This document shows positions 13,560 to 22,090 of a stretch of DNA of 53,010 nt, piece by piece. The stretch lies in IMG/VR virus record IMGVR_UViG_3300030202_000332, positions 1 through 53,010 of that record. One strand, written 5' to 3'. The first letter of the stretch is position 1. Each line of letters begins with the position of its first letter. The translations under genes and the position numbers were made by a program. The notes under the pieces were generated by a model. That model was given only the letters and a program-made list of their open reading frames with translations, was not told the origin of the DNA and did no database searches. This stretch comes from a virus.

Positions 13560-13588
13560 AAAAAAAAGGGATACGATTTACATACCCC
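13560..13588 (-). terminator. Intrinsic terminator 3 of 3
   Basis: Minus strand 8-bp stem GGGGTATG/CGTATCCC (two G-T), loop TAAAT, then eight T. Conserved base for base in unit B (40,687-40,715). It is the first terminator met after the tail-tube candidate gene. Confidence 0.8.
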
Positions 13589-13617
13589 TTTAATTTTTCT
13601 GATTTTAATTATTCCTA

Positions 13618-14142
13618 TTAGTTAGGAGTAATTTGTGATCCCTGATTAGCTCCTGTAACTACACTCGCTTGAGTGAAGTCTGGTGCTGCTTTCTCTGTAG
13701 CTATAAATGTTAAAGAGTAACCACTCTTATCTCCCATAGCTGCTCCTGTTCCAAAAGTACCTGTAGTTAATTCAGCTCCGTTCTCTTTACCTAGTAAGAA
13801 GTAGTTTCCATTGTAATCCTCTACCCAAATATGTGGGCGAGCTATTGCAAGAAGTCTTAATTCATCCTGAGTATCTTTATCTAAGAAAGTAAAGTTAAGA
13901 GTAAGGGTGCTTTCATAAAAAGTAGTACCATTGTCTCTAGAGCTTGTTACAGTAGTTTCTAAAGATGAATCACCTTTTAAATCAAACTGATATACGGTAG
14001 GAGTACCAGAAATAGCTGTAATCTCAAAAGAAGTGATTGTAATAGTGCCTAATCCACCAAAGTCAGTGAAATAAACACTTTTTAAACCACCTACTGCTGA
14101 TTTACAGGGTACTGTTCTACCATTAGTTAATAAACAAGCCAT
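13618..14142 (-). CDS. Major tail tube protein candidate
   Basis: 174 residues. Starts MACLLTNGRTVPCKSAVGGLKSVYF and continues beta-rich with FDLKGDSSLETTVTSSRDNGTTFYE, LTLNFTFLDK and an HIWVEDYNGNYFLLG hairpin. The G-R-x-x-P-C-K...GGLKxVYF opening and single-domain length match tail tube proteins of flavobacterial siphoviruses. Highly expressed position between capsid and a triple terminator. A head decoration protein is the alternative. Confidence 0.65.
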   Translation of the reverse strand: MACLLTNGRTVPCKSAVGGLKSVYFTDFGGLGTITITSFEITAISGTPTVYQFDLKGDSSLETTVTSSRDNGTTFYESTLTLNFTFLDKDTQDELRLLAIARPHIWVEDYNGNYFLLGKENGAELTTGTFGTGAAMGDKSGYSLTFIATEKAAPDFTQASVVTGANQGSQITPN

Positions 14143-14159
14143 ATTCTAAAGTTATTATA

Positions 14160-14182
14160 AAAAGGGTAGCCTAAACCACCCC
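14160..14182 (-). terminator. Weak intrinsic terminator after capsid gene
   Basis: Minus strand stem GGGTGG/CTACCC (one G-T), 6-nt loop, then five T. In unit B (41,342-41,364) the stem is GGGTAG/CTACCC, fully paired. Likely partial termination that sets the capsid to tail-tube ratio. Confidence 0.6.
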
Positions 14183-14196
14183 TCTTAGATTAGTTA

Positions 14197-15126
14197 TTAT
14201 GAATAGTAAACAATATCTGCTCCTACTCCAATTTGACATCCTGCTGTATATCTCATAATTACTCTAACATTCTGAGATCCATCTTTGTCAGCCATATCAA
14301 TAAATCGAACTTCATTAATATCTGAGACTAAGCCCGTGCCAAAGAAAAGGTTGCTTTTGTAAGTAAGAAGCATTTTGTTGTTACCCATTCCGTTACAAAC
14401 AAATACTGGAATACCTTCAAAAGTTAATTGTGCTCCATTAGAATACCAAGATGTACCTTGATTGTCGATACCAGCTGCACCTAAACCTGCTGTTCCAAAA
14501 CCTCCTAAAGCTCTAATATAAGCTCTAGCTACATTTGTTGATACATAAAGAGTTAAGTCTGATTTCTGTAATGTTTGCTTATTAGCAGCATCTACTACAG
14601 CTCCCATTTGTGCAATTACATTAGCTGAATCAACAGCTACTGCTGCTACATCTACTACAGTTGCATCAGCTAAAGCTAAGTTTTGAAAACCATCAAAGTC
14701 ATCAGCACCTGCTGCACCTGCCCAGATAGAAGTTTCTAAAGCATCTGCTACTTGAGCAGCTACTCTTGAGATTACATAATCCTCAAAAGAAGCAGGAATA
14801 TCAGCATAAGCTGAAAAACCCAGCTCAATCGCTTGCCATTCATCTCTAAGCTCTTTTTTACATAACTGAGCGTTAGCTTGAAGTTCTTTAGTTTCTAAAA
14901 CTTTCTCTGTTAAAGTAAGCGTTGTTGTTGTTGCATCAAAGTCACACGATGCACCTTTTACTACGTTTGCCCAAGCACCTACCTGAATTACAGATTTGTA
15001 CTTTACATTAGGCATAATTGTCACTGCTCCTGCATCTAAAGTTGATGCACTAAGCAACGCACTGCCTATAATTTTACCACTAAATTCACCTGCGTAAGTT
15101 CCAGCGGTATAAGTTGGATTTGCCAT
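14197..15126 (-). CDS. Major capsid protein, HK97 fold
   Basis: 309 residues. Opening MANPTYTAGTYAGEFSGKII, then KELQANAQLCKKELRDEWQAIELG (spine helix region), VADALETSIWAGAAGADDFDG, LYVSTNVARAYIRALGG and a beta-rich P-domain end (VRVIMRYTAGCQIGVGADIVYYS). Length and all-alpha/beta layout fit an HK97-type coat protein with the delta domain supplied separately by the scaffold just upstream. Over 90 percent identical to unit B. Two conserved Cys per subunit side. Follows the scaffold by 12 nt. Confidence 0.85.
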   Translation of the reverse strand: MANPTYTAGTYAGEFSGKIIGSALLSASTLDAGAVTIMPNVKYKSVIQVGAWANVVKGASCDFDATTTTLTLTEKVLETKELQANAQLCKKELRDEWQAIELGFSAYADIPASFEDYVISRVAAQVADALETSIWAGAAGADDFDGFQNLALADATVVDVAAVAVDSANVIAQMGAVVDAANKQTLQKSDLTLYVSTNVARAYIRALGGFGTAGLGAAGIDNQGTSWYSNGAQLTFEGIPVFVCNGMGNNKMLLTYKSNLFFGTGLVSDINEVRFIDMADKDGSQNVRVIMRYTAGCQIGVGADIVYYS

Positions 15127-15138
15127 TTTTAATTAATT

Positions 15139-15759
15139 TTAATTATTATACATTTTACTTAATACACGATCTAAAGAAGTCTGCGCTCTTTTTTGTGCAT
15201 ACTTTAGATTGATCTTTTTGTTATCCACTTCTGGATTATGAGAAATAGCTTCAGCAGCTGGAGTTTCTGATAACTCTTGCTTAACTTGCTCCTCAACTTT
15301 TTCAAAATCTTCTTTTTCTCCCATCTTAGATTTTAAATCTGCAATAGCATCTTCAAGATTTTTAATTCTTTTTTCCATACCTTCCCAATCATATACAGCA
15401 GCCTCTTTGCCATCATCTTCTAATTCCTCTTCTTTCATCTCATCTTCTTTTTGTGGTACATCATCTGATACAACTCTGTAATCAGCAATAATACCCTCTT
15501 CTTCAACTACTAAAAGTTTACCATCTTCCATTACATACTCTCCGATTGGCATAGCTACTTTCTCATCATCAGTTACGATAAATATTTCATCACCTTTTTC
15601 AAATGAGCTAGATTCAACGATTGTTCCGTTTTCAAGTTTAGCCTGAGCTAACTCTACTTTAACCTCTTCTTGAGTTTCTTTTAACTCAACAGGGTTTTTT
15701 TCTATCTCCTCTTCCCCAAGGAAAGTCTTGATATTGTTTAAAATTTCTGTTGCTTTCAT
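15139..15759 (-). CDS. Head scaffold-like protein
   Basis: 206 residues, very acidic. N-terminal MKATEILNNIKTFLGEE, a beta segment (VAMPIGEYVMEDGKLLVVEE), then a long coiled coil (GMEKRIKNLEDAIADLKSKMG) and a basic C-terminal helix (INLKYAQKRAQTSLDRVLSKM). Acidic, coiled-coil, basic capsid-binding tail, directly between protease and capsid: the expected scaffold layout. Headed by a late element exactly 5 nt before ATG. Confidence 0.75.
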   Translation of the reverse strand: MKATEILNNIKTFLGEEEIEKNPVELKETQEEVKVELAQAKLENGTIVESSSFEKGDEIFIVTDDEKVAMPIGEYVMEDGKLLVVEEEGIIADYRVVSDDVPQKEDEMKEEELEDDGKEAAVYDWEGMEKRIKNLEDAIADLKSKMGEKEDFEKVEEQVKQELSETPAAEAISHNPEVDNKKINLKYAQKRAQTSLDRVLSKMYNN

Positions 15760-15764
15760 ATTAC

Positions 15765-15790
15765 TATAACGTGTTTAAATTTATATTTGT
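15765..15790 (-). promoter_or_regulatory. Late element: ACAAAT-N12-ACGTTATA, 5 nt before ATG
   Basis: Minus strand ACAAAT (15,785-15,790), 12 nt, ACGTTATA (15,765-15,772), GTAAT, ATG of the scaffold gene. Same geometry at 42,915-42,940. Confidence 0.7.
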
Positions 15791-15798
15791 ATTTTTGA

Positions 15799-15942
15799 TT
15801 AAGTTGTTTTAGTTATGTTCCCAATACCTTGCGCTCTTATGCTACCATCACAGCACTTTACATTGTAAGTGTTGTCCTCACACAAACAACCTCTTCTGCC
15901 TCCTCTAGGGCTTGATTTACCTGGTATAAATACTTTTCTCAT
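15799..15942 (-). CDS. 47-residue Cys-rich protein (RRGCLC...KCC)
   Basis: Starts MRKVFIPGKSSPRGGRRGCL; second half YNVKCCDGSIRAQGIGN. The four Cys (CxC and CC) could bind one zinc. The same RRGCLC...(K/E)CC...QGIGNITKTT frame is in unit B (42,949-43,095). I have seen this type next to scaffold genes in phages of Bacteroidota; function unknown. ATGA overlap with the upstream gene. Confidence 0.7.
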   Translation of the reverse strand: MRKVFIPGKSSPRGGRRGCLCEDNTYNVKCCDGSIRAQGIGNITKTT

Positions 15943-16058
15943 CTACCTTGTCCTTTATATATTTTTTTGTATCCTGTTTGTCCTACACTCGCATTCTTAC
16001 TATGCGGATGTGATTTTCTTTTTGGTTTTATATATCCTCTAACTATATTTCTAGCCAT
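15939..16058 (-). CDS. 39-residue basic protein (KPKRKSHPHSKN)
   Basis: Extremely basic: IKPKRKSHPHSKNAS, then GQTGYKKIYKGQGR. Near-identical C-terminal 30 residues in unit B (43,092-43,211). The TAA of the protease overlaps its ATG. May bind nucleic acid or the acidic scaffold; function unknown. Confidence 0.7.
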   Translation of the reverse strand: MARNIVRGYIKPKRKSHPHSKNASVGQTGYKKIYKGQGR

Positions 16059-17077
16059 TATTTAATAGGAATACAATTAGGTACTAACTTTCCATTTTTC
16101 ATTTTCATTCCGTACTGCTCGTATCCTGCTGTGCAAGGTTTCTTAAGATCTATTAAGTCTAATTCTTTTAACTTTGCAAAGCTCCATCTCTTAGCAGCTA
16201 AACCACCCCAAAGTAAATAAGATATAGTACCACACGCCTCTTTATCTGACTCATCATAATACTCCTCAGCTCTACTTAGATAGGAGTACATTCTTTTTAT
16301 AGTTTCTATGCTTATTGCTTTGCCTTGAGCAAGTTGTTTAGCTCGTATCTTGCCAACTTGAGTAGCACACTTGTTATTTATTTTTTCGTTTAGCTTTATG
16401 CCTCTTTTTGCATTGTTTTTTACCGCATCTGGGTAATCAGTATAAGATTCTAACTCTCTTCTCTTACCACCCTTTACTCTACCATCATCTTTTACGATAG
16501 ATCTAATTACTGATAGCATCTCTGCTGCCTCTTCCTCTTCAAAGTCATTTACAGGCTCTTGAGGGCGTTCAGCTTTATCTGCAAAGTAACCCTCGATACT
16601 AAATCCTTTTACTTTTCCTGTTTTTACATATTCATCCCATACCTCATCAGAGTTAACCTTAACTGCACCCATCCAAGTACCTACAGGTACATCTAATCCA
16701 TACTTTCTAGATTTATCGTGTACATCATCTTCTACTAACCAAGATTCTACTAAAGTCAATCCTTGCAAACTATGCTGATGCTCTAGTGTAGTATTGTTTT
16801 GTTTACCATTCATTAAATACAACTGAGATGCTTTCTCTATTGTTTTTTTTGAGAAATAGATATAATACTCTTCCTCTCCACTCTTTCTGTATATTGGTTT
16901 ATTAGGTACTAGTAATGCACCCATTAAGATTCGCTTCTCGTTTGATACTTCTGCTAATTTAACCTCCTGTGATTTAAGGGCTATAAAATCTTCCTCTATA
17001 GCTGGTGATTCCACTAAAGAAATAGCTTCTATCCCTGAAAATACATTGTCACCTAAAATAAGTTCTATAATCTTCAT
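16058..17077 (-). CDS. Prohead protease (XkdF/S78_2-like) with C-terminal extension
   Basis: 339 residues. N-terminal about 180 match XkdF-like serine proteases: LVESPAIEEDFIAL, GALLVPNKPIYR, TTLEHQHSLQGLTLVESW with the catalytic His region, and KTGKVKGFSIEGYF with the catalytic Ser. The C-terminal part (CATQVGKIRAKQLAQGK, RMYSYLSRAEEYY, ACGTISYLLWGG) is a second domain often attached in this group. The last about 25 residues (TAGYEQYGMKMKNGKLVPNC) are missing in unit B. Processes scaffold and capsid during maturation. Late element 5 nt before ATG. Confidence 0.8.
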   Translation of the reverse strand: MKIIELILGDNVFSGIEAISLVESPAIEEDFIALKSQEVKLAEVSNEKRILMGALLVPNKPIYRKSGEEEYYIYFSKKTIEKASQLYLMNGKQNNTTLEHQHSLQGLTLVESWLVEDDVHDKSRKYGLDVPVGTWMGAVKVNSDEVWDEYVKTGKVKGFSIEGYFADKAERPQEPVNDFEEEEAAEMLSVIRSIVKDDGRVKGGKRRELESYTDYPDAVKNNAKRGIKLNEKINNKCATQVGKIRAKQLAQGKAISIETIKRMYSYLSRAEEYYDESDKEACGTISYLLWGGLAAKRWSFAKLKELDLIDLKKPCTAGYEQYGMKMKNGKLVPNCIPIK

Positions 17078-17082
17078 ATTAT

Positions 17083-17108
17083 TATAACGTTTAATTTATT
17101 TTTTTTGT
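17083..17108 (-). promoter_or_regulatory. Late element: ACAAAA-N12-ACGTTATA, 5 nt before ATG
   Basis: Minus strand ACAAAA (17,103-17,108), 12 nt, ACGTTATA (17,083-17,090), ATAAT, ATG of the protease gene. It begins one base after the tape-measure stop. Same geometry at 44,136-44,161. Confidence 0.7.
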
Positions 17109-18797
17109 TTATCCTAAAGTTGCTCCTGTTATTATATTCCTTTCTAACTCTTGAGCTGTTGATACATCTCCACTAACTACAAAGGCTTGTATTGGTGCTT
17201 GTTGTTGTTCTCCTAAAGCTGAAGCTAGTGCATTAGCTCCTCCTCCACCTGCTAAGTTAAATTGTGGAGGTATTGATTCTGCTACAGATGGACTTGAAAT
17301 TGATGGCGCTGATATACTAACACTACCACCTGCACTACCTGCACCTGCTGAAGCCATAGATGCAGCTTGTTTAGTTTTACCAATAGCTTGTTTTACTGCT
17401 GATATAATTCCAACCGCCTGAGCTGCATAAGCTATTAATAAAGGTATGTTTTGTGGAAAACCTACTTTAGCGGTTTCTGCGCTACCTGCTGCTACTGCAC
17501 TACCTGCTTTAGCTCCATCTACTGTAGCTTCTACTGCAGCTTGTTGAGCTTTAATTAAAGTTTTCTTAACCTCTAATATGTTTTCCCTAGCTGCTAATAA
17601 TGTTTTAGCTACTAAGATAGCTTTACCTAATCTACTTTCTTCTCCTGCTAATCTAACTGCTGTATTAAATGTATGTTCTCTAATTGCTATCTTTTGTGCC
17701 TCTATTTCTTTTTCTCTTTGTAATCTAGCCAATTGATCTGCCGCTGCCTGAGCATCAGCTTCTTTTTGCTTTTTAATTTCCTCATCTTGCCTAGCTTTTA
17801 ATGTCTCAAAAGTTTCTCTATTCACAAAACCAACACCTGGTATAAAGAAATTATTTTCAGCAAACTCTTTCTCTGCTGCTCTTTGCTGATCTAATAAAGC
17901 TTTTCTCGCTGCGGCTTCCTCTGCTGTAAATGCAATTATTTGCCCTGTTACTTCTTTTTGTTTTGTTAGTCTAGCTTGTTCTAGTCTAATTAATTCTGCT
18001 TTTAAATTTGCCTCCTCATCTAAATCCTCTTTAGTTGATCCACTTAGTTCATTCTCAGCTTGTTTAGCTTGTAGTCTTAATTTAGCAGCCTCTATTTCTT
18101 TGTTTGTAATATCTTGCTCTACTTTACCTGCTTCTTTAAGAAACTCAATTCTTTCTTGTACTGTAAATTTTTCTTTGTTTACAGATTGCTCTAAAAGTTC
18201 AGCTCTCTTTCTATCAGCCTCTGCTCTTTCTACTATTAACTCTCTTTGTTGTTTATCAGCCTTAGCTCTAAGATCTGAAAGCTCACCTGCTATTGCTATT
18301 TCTTTACGAGTTTCTTCTCCAAAGTTTTTAATACCCTCTGTTACATCATTTAATGCCTCGCCTGCTGCTTTAAAGTTACCTGTGAAGACATTAAACATTA
18401 CATTACCAAAATCACTAATAATGTCAATTACGTTTCCTGTAACAACGCCTATTTGAGTCATTAGTTTAGCAAATCTATTTTGTCCCTCTTCTGAGTTTTT
18501 AAACATTGCAACAAGTGATCCTATAGCTAAAACTAAAGCTCCAACACCTGTAGCTAATATTGCTACTCTTAAATTCTTAAAGCTTTTTACTACATTACCT
18601 ATAGTACCTCTTAGACTTTTAAATTTAGTAATAGCTCCACCTGTAGTGCTATCTAATATATTCCCTAATTCCTCTTGAGATTCTGTAGTTTTATCTACTT
18701 GCTTTTCTAACTTAGAATACTCTTTCTGCATTTCATCTAAGTTAGCTACAGCCTCTTTGTATCTTAACTCAAAATCTATATAGACTTTCTTTGCCAT
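17109..18797 (-). CDS. Tail tape measure protein
   Basis: 562 residues, mostly helical. Coiled coil at 10-60, a hydrophobic block near 80-105 (VAILATGVGALVLAIGSLVAMF), long charged coiled coils to about 380, then a Gly/Ala/Ser-rich C-terminus. The hydrophobic block in a coiled-coil protein is typical of tape measures, which line the tail lumen and set its length. A short tape measure implies a tail under about 100 nm. Upstream gene order (chaperone, neck, tail proteins) supports this. The C-terminal 100 residues match unit B; the N-terminus does not. Confidence 0.75.
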   Translation of the reverse strand: MAKKVYIDFELRYKEAVANLDEMQKEYSKLEKQVDKTTESQEELGNILDSTTGGAITKFKSLRGTIGNVVKSFKNLRVAILATGVGALVLAIGSLVAMFKNSEEGQNRFAKLMTQIGVVTGNVIDIISDFGNVMFNVFTGNFKAAGEALNDVTEGIKNFGEETRKEIAIAGELSDLRAKADKQQRELIVERAEADRKRAELLEQSVNKEKFTVQERIEFLKEAGKVEQDITNKEIEAAKLRLQAKQAENELSGSTKEDLDEEANLKAELIRLEQARLTKQKEVTGQIIAFTAEEAAARKALLDQQRAAEKEFAENNFFIPGVGFVNRETFETLKARQDEEIKKQKEADAQAAADQLARLQREKEIEAQKIAIREHTFNTAVRLAGEESRLGKAILVAKTLLAARENILEVKKTLIKAQQAAVEATVDGAKAGSAVAAGSAETAKVGFPQNIPLLIAYAAQAVGIISAVKQAIGKTKQAASMASAGAGSAGGSVSISAPSISSPSVAESIPPQFNLAGGGGANALASALGEQQQAPIQAFVVSGDVSTAQELERNIITGATLG

Positions 18798-18925
18798 AAC
18801 TGTTCTTTTATTTGTTTATATCCCTCTTTTAATGTTTGTGGTATTTTATATTTACCTTTTGCTATTTTTATATTTTCCGTTTCAGCCTTTGCATAAGGCA
18901 ATAACTCTATTATATTTCTTATCAT
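18776..18925 (-). CDS. 49-residue protein before the tape measure
   Basis: Starts MIRNIIELLPYAKAETENIK, then IAKGKYKIPQTLKEGYKQ. The unit B homologue (45,880-46,026) is about 80 percent identical. Its ATG overlaps the upstream TAA and its end overlaps the tape-measure start by 22 nt. Perhaps a small tail-assembly factor. Confidence 0.7.
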   Translation of the reverse strand: MIRNIIELLPYAKAETENIKIAKGKYKIPQTLKEGYKQIKEQLWQRKSI

Positions 18926-21126
18926 TACGTTAATACACTTTCTGTATAAGTTGCTGTTTTAACAATTAGCTCTAATTCTGATTTACCTGTTGTTAAATTC
19001 ATTCTTATACTATTTATATAATATTCTTCTGTACCTATAGTTATAATGTCATTTAGCTTATAGTTTAACATAAAGCTAATAGGTAATTGTGCTTTCACTT
19101 TTACTATTCTGTTTTTCTTATCAAATGTTTGGACTATATATTGCTGATAAAACCTATTAAATAAATTATTAGTATTTACGTTTAGCTTATAAACATCATA
19201 CTCATTATCGAAGCTTAAAGAATGATCCCCAGTACCAATAATAGTTTCGTTTGGTGAAATGTTAGATGGTGCATTATAGGTGCTAAAAGTACCACCACCA
19301 ACAATAGGATTACTTGCTGTTAAAAATCTATTAAAGAAAATATAAGGTTTACCTAAAGCCGGTTTGCTATCTGCATCTACCCACCAACCCATAATGTTAC
19401 CTGAACCTGTTAATGTAGAAGTAGTTGTATTTTGTATATCAAACAAGGGGCTTCTTTGAAAAGGTAGTTTTTGTTCAAATGATTCTCCATCGTATTTTTC
19501 AGGAGCTGAATAACTTAAATCAGCAAACGCTTTACTAAATTTATCTACATATTCTAAACCAGTTTTAGTAACAGGATCAGAGTATTTAAAATCTATCCTA
19601 CTATATGGTATTGATCTATCTATTGTAGAATCATTAATATCTATGTATTTAGTTATATCCCTTGTAGTACCTGCTGTCATAAAGTTATCAAAAGTCTCTA
19701 CATATATTGTACTGCTATCCAGTTTAGTGTAAGCTACCAAATTAAACATCTTAAAAAGTCCTGTAAGAAAATCTATAATTTTCATTTTAGGTAAGTAATC
19801 TTGTATAAATATACTATAACCCAAAGTGAAACCTGCATTACTATAATCGTGGTTTGAAGCTGCTCCGTTTACTGTTTTAATAATTCTCATAGCTTCTGAT
19901 GGAGGAGTTAAAGGTGAGAAAACTTGTACGTTTTGATCTTCGATTAAAAATTGTATATCATATGTTCTTTGATCTAAAGTGCCACTAGTTAGATTTGTAA
20001 GTGTAACAGTTGTAGTAACTGCTGGATTAAGTGTTACGTTATCTCTATAAAACAATAGCTCGTTTGTTGTTATATCTATAACTTTTATTTTACCAAAAAA
20101 AGATGTTATACTAGGATCTAACCTTAACCTAATACCATAAGTTTCACCTGCATTTACAACTAACTTACCACCTGTTAAAACATCTCCTGAGCCTGAAACA
20201 TATGTAAAATCCGCTAAGGTTAGTTTTTTATTTCTAGTGCTAAAGTCAATACCACTATAAGATTCATTGGCACCAGCCTTACTTGTTTTCTCTCTATGCA
20301 ACCACATATAAAGTCCATCAAACATATCACTACCAAAAAAAGATTTAGTAGTTACTGTAGCACTTTCTAATACAACAAAATCATCATTAACCTCTGTAAT
20401 TACATTATCACTATTTTCTGCTAATACAAAGTCATCAGTAACCTCATCTGACATATTAAAAGTAATACCATATTGTGTTTGTATAGCTTCTATTATTAGC
20501 TTTAGCTTTATAGCAGGTTTTAACTCTTTTTTAAGATTAGCAAAAGTTACATCATATATATTAGGATCTGAGGTAGTTGCGGTGTTATATATATAATAGT
20601 TTTGTAATGTTATTAATGGCAGAACTATATTTCTATTTGAGTCGGATGTCGATACCACACCTGTAGTTTGTAATCCTGTTTGAAAAGAATCAAACAAATC
20701 ATTGTTATTATAACTAATATCGTATGTACTTAAAGGGTTTAATGAGCTTAAATCCTCATTACCAAATAAGTCATTAAGGTTACTAGGCTTTCCAAAAAAT
20801 ACTACTTTATAAGAATAAGGTAAATTGTTTTTCATTCCTACCCCATCTAACCTTATCTTACCTTTTTTAAATGGTACTTGATTTATCTCGATTCTTGCCT
20901 CTACTTGAAACCTAGCATCAAATCCACCTGTAATATTGTAGTTATAATAATGCTGAAATAGCTTGTTGTTAGTTGCTGAGGCAGGTAGATTAAAGGTTTG
21001 TGAGAAAGGCGTAAATATCTTACTTATATCTAAGATGTTTTGTAAAGAGTCAGTAATATTGATGGATTCATCTTTAAATAAATCAACTCTTGTATCTGCA
21101 ATAAATAATTGTACCTCACGTTTCAT
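18925..21126 (-). CDS. Large tail structural protein (tail tip/hub candidate)
   Basis: 733 residues. N-terminal MKREVQLFIADTRVDLFKDESINITDSLQNI...FTPFSQTFNLPAS and KGKIRLDGV, a beta-rich domain like distal-tail proteins. The central region is Thr/Asn-rich beta. The C-terminal part is IDFLTGLFKMFNLVAYTKLD, YIDINDSTIDRSIPYSRIDF and ISFMLNYKLNDIITIGTEEYYIN, hub-like. It contains a degenerate 15-residue tandem duplication (VTDDFVLAENSDNVIT / EVNDDFVVLESATVTT, about 225-255) absent from unit B. It probably forms the tail tip or baseplate hub. Confidence 0.65.
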   Translation of the reverse strand: MKREVQLFIADTRVDLFKDESINITDSLQNILDISKIFTPFSQTFNLPASATNNKLFQHYYNYNITGGFDARFQVEARIEINQVPFKKGKIRLDGVGMKNNLPYSYKVVFFGKPSNLNDLFGNEDLSSLNPLSTYDISYNNNDLFDSFQTGLQTTGVVSTSDSNRNIVLPLITLQNYYIYNTATTSDPNIYDVTFANLKKELKPAIKLKLIIEAIQTQYGITFNMSDEVTDDFVLAENSDNVITEVNDDFVVLESATVTTKSFFGSDMFDGLYMWLHREKTSKAGANESYSGIDFSTRNKKLTLADFTYVSGSGDVLTGGKLVVNAGETYGIRLRLDPSITSFFGKIKVIDITTNELLFYRDNVTLNPAVTTTVTLTNLTSGTLDQRTYDIQFLIEDQNVQVFSPLTPPSEAMRIIKTVNGAASNHDYSNAGFTLGYSIFIQDYLPKMKIIDFLTGLFKMFNLVAYTKLDSSTIYVETFDNFMTAGTTRDITKYIDINDSTIDRSIPYSRIDFKYSDPVTKTGLEYVDKFSKAFADLSYSAPEKYDGESFEQKLPFQRSPLFDIQNTTTSTLTGSGNIMGWWVDADSKPALGKPYIFFNRFLTASNPIVGGGTFSTYNAPSNISPNETIIGTGDHSLSFDNEYDVYKLNVNTNNLFNRFYQQYIVQTFDKKNRIVKVKAQLPISFMLNYKLNDIITIGTEEYYINSIRMNLTTGKSELELIVKTATYTESVLT

Positions 21127-22088
21127 TAAATAATGTTATTAATAATATCGTTAGCATCTTCTACATCTAGTGTATATTGTACTAGTTTATCGTTTACAGA
21201 TGTTTTCTTTGTTAGTGAATTAGTAACTACTGTAACAGGGTGCCATTGTTTAGTGATAAAAGCATCTCCACTTGGAGTGTCGTAGTATATCCATACATAC
21301 TCACTTAACATTATATCTTGTATTACATCATTGTAAGCAGTTAATAAATAGTTGGTGTTTAGAGTAAAGCGTTTCCTACCATTTTTGTTAAATGTTAATA
21401 TTTGATGATCCTTTTTGTCATAAGAGCTAGAGGATTGTGTAAATATATTTCTTTTAAACGTATCACTTTTTGTAGTTATACTTTCTACATTCTTTAAGAA
21501 AAAATAAAAGTCCTGTGGAATACCTGCTTTATTAATAAACCTCATCTGTATTGCATCATACTTTGGATTGCATATTCTATCAATAGTCCAAGTATTATTA
21601 GTACCAACAACTGTTGTAGCTGAGGTGCTTATGGTGTTTTTTGTTAAAGTTCCTCCTGCCCATTCATAAGCAAATGAAGCTGTGTTATCTGGTAAATAAA
21701 TCGTTTCTGTACCGCCTGTATTTGTTACTGCTTCATCAGTCGTATCAACCTCTGAATAACCATCCCAAAAACTATTGTATCCATAATAGCCAGTATGTGT
21801 TACTGTTGCTGTAGCTAATTGTGTACCTCCACCATCTACCGCATCATAAGCATACCAAGTGCCACTTATTGATACTGTATCTATATCATCTCCTGTTGCT
21901 CCACCATAATTAGCTACATAGTAATCTTTTGCTAAAGTAGATAGTTCAAATACTGTTCTATTATTTGTAGCATTTTTTACTATCGTGTATCTTAGTGTGC
22001 TATCAATAGTCAACTCTAACTTTGCTGATAAGTGTGTAGCTGTTGTTACATTTAAAAAAAAGGGAGTTCTTAGTAATATCGTTGCCAT
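21126..22088 (-). CDS. Tail structural protein, 320 aa
   Basis: Beta-rich, starts MATILLRTPFFLNVTTATHLSA and contains TIDSTLRYTIVKNATNNRTVFELSTLAKDYY, later FKRNIFTQSSSSYDKKDHQI and LLTAYNDVIQDIMLSEYVWIY. N- and C-terminal thirds are conserved with unit B while the middle is variable. One-base overlap (ATGA-like) with the next gene. Likely a tail or baseplate component; no named family. Confidence 0.6.
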   Translation of the reverse strand: MATILLRTPFFLNVTTATHLSAKLELTIDSTLRYTIVKNATNNRTVFELSTLAKDYYVANYGGATGDDIDTVSISGTWYAYDAVDGGGTQLATATVTHTGYYGYNSFWDGYSEVDTTDEAVTNTGGTETIYLPDNTASFAYEWAGGTLTKNTISTSATTVVGTNNTWTIDRICNPKYDAIQMRFINKAGIPQDFYFFLKNVESITTKSDTFKRNIFTQSSSSYDKKDHQILTFNKNGRKRFTLNTNYLLTAYNDVIQDIMLSEYVWIYYDTPSGDAFITKQWHPVTVVTNSLTKKTSVNDKLVQYTLDVEDANDIINNII

Positions 22089-22090
22089 AA

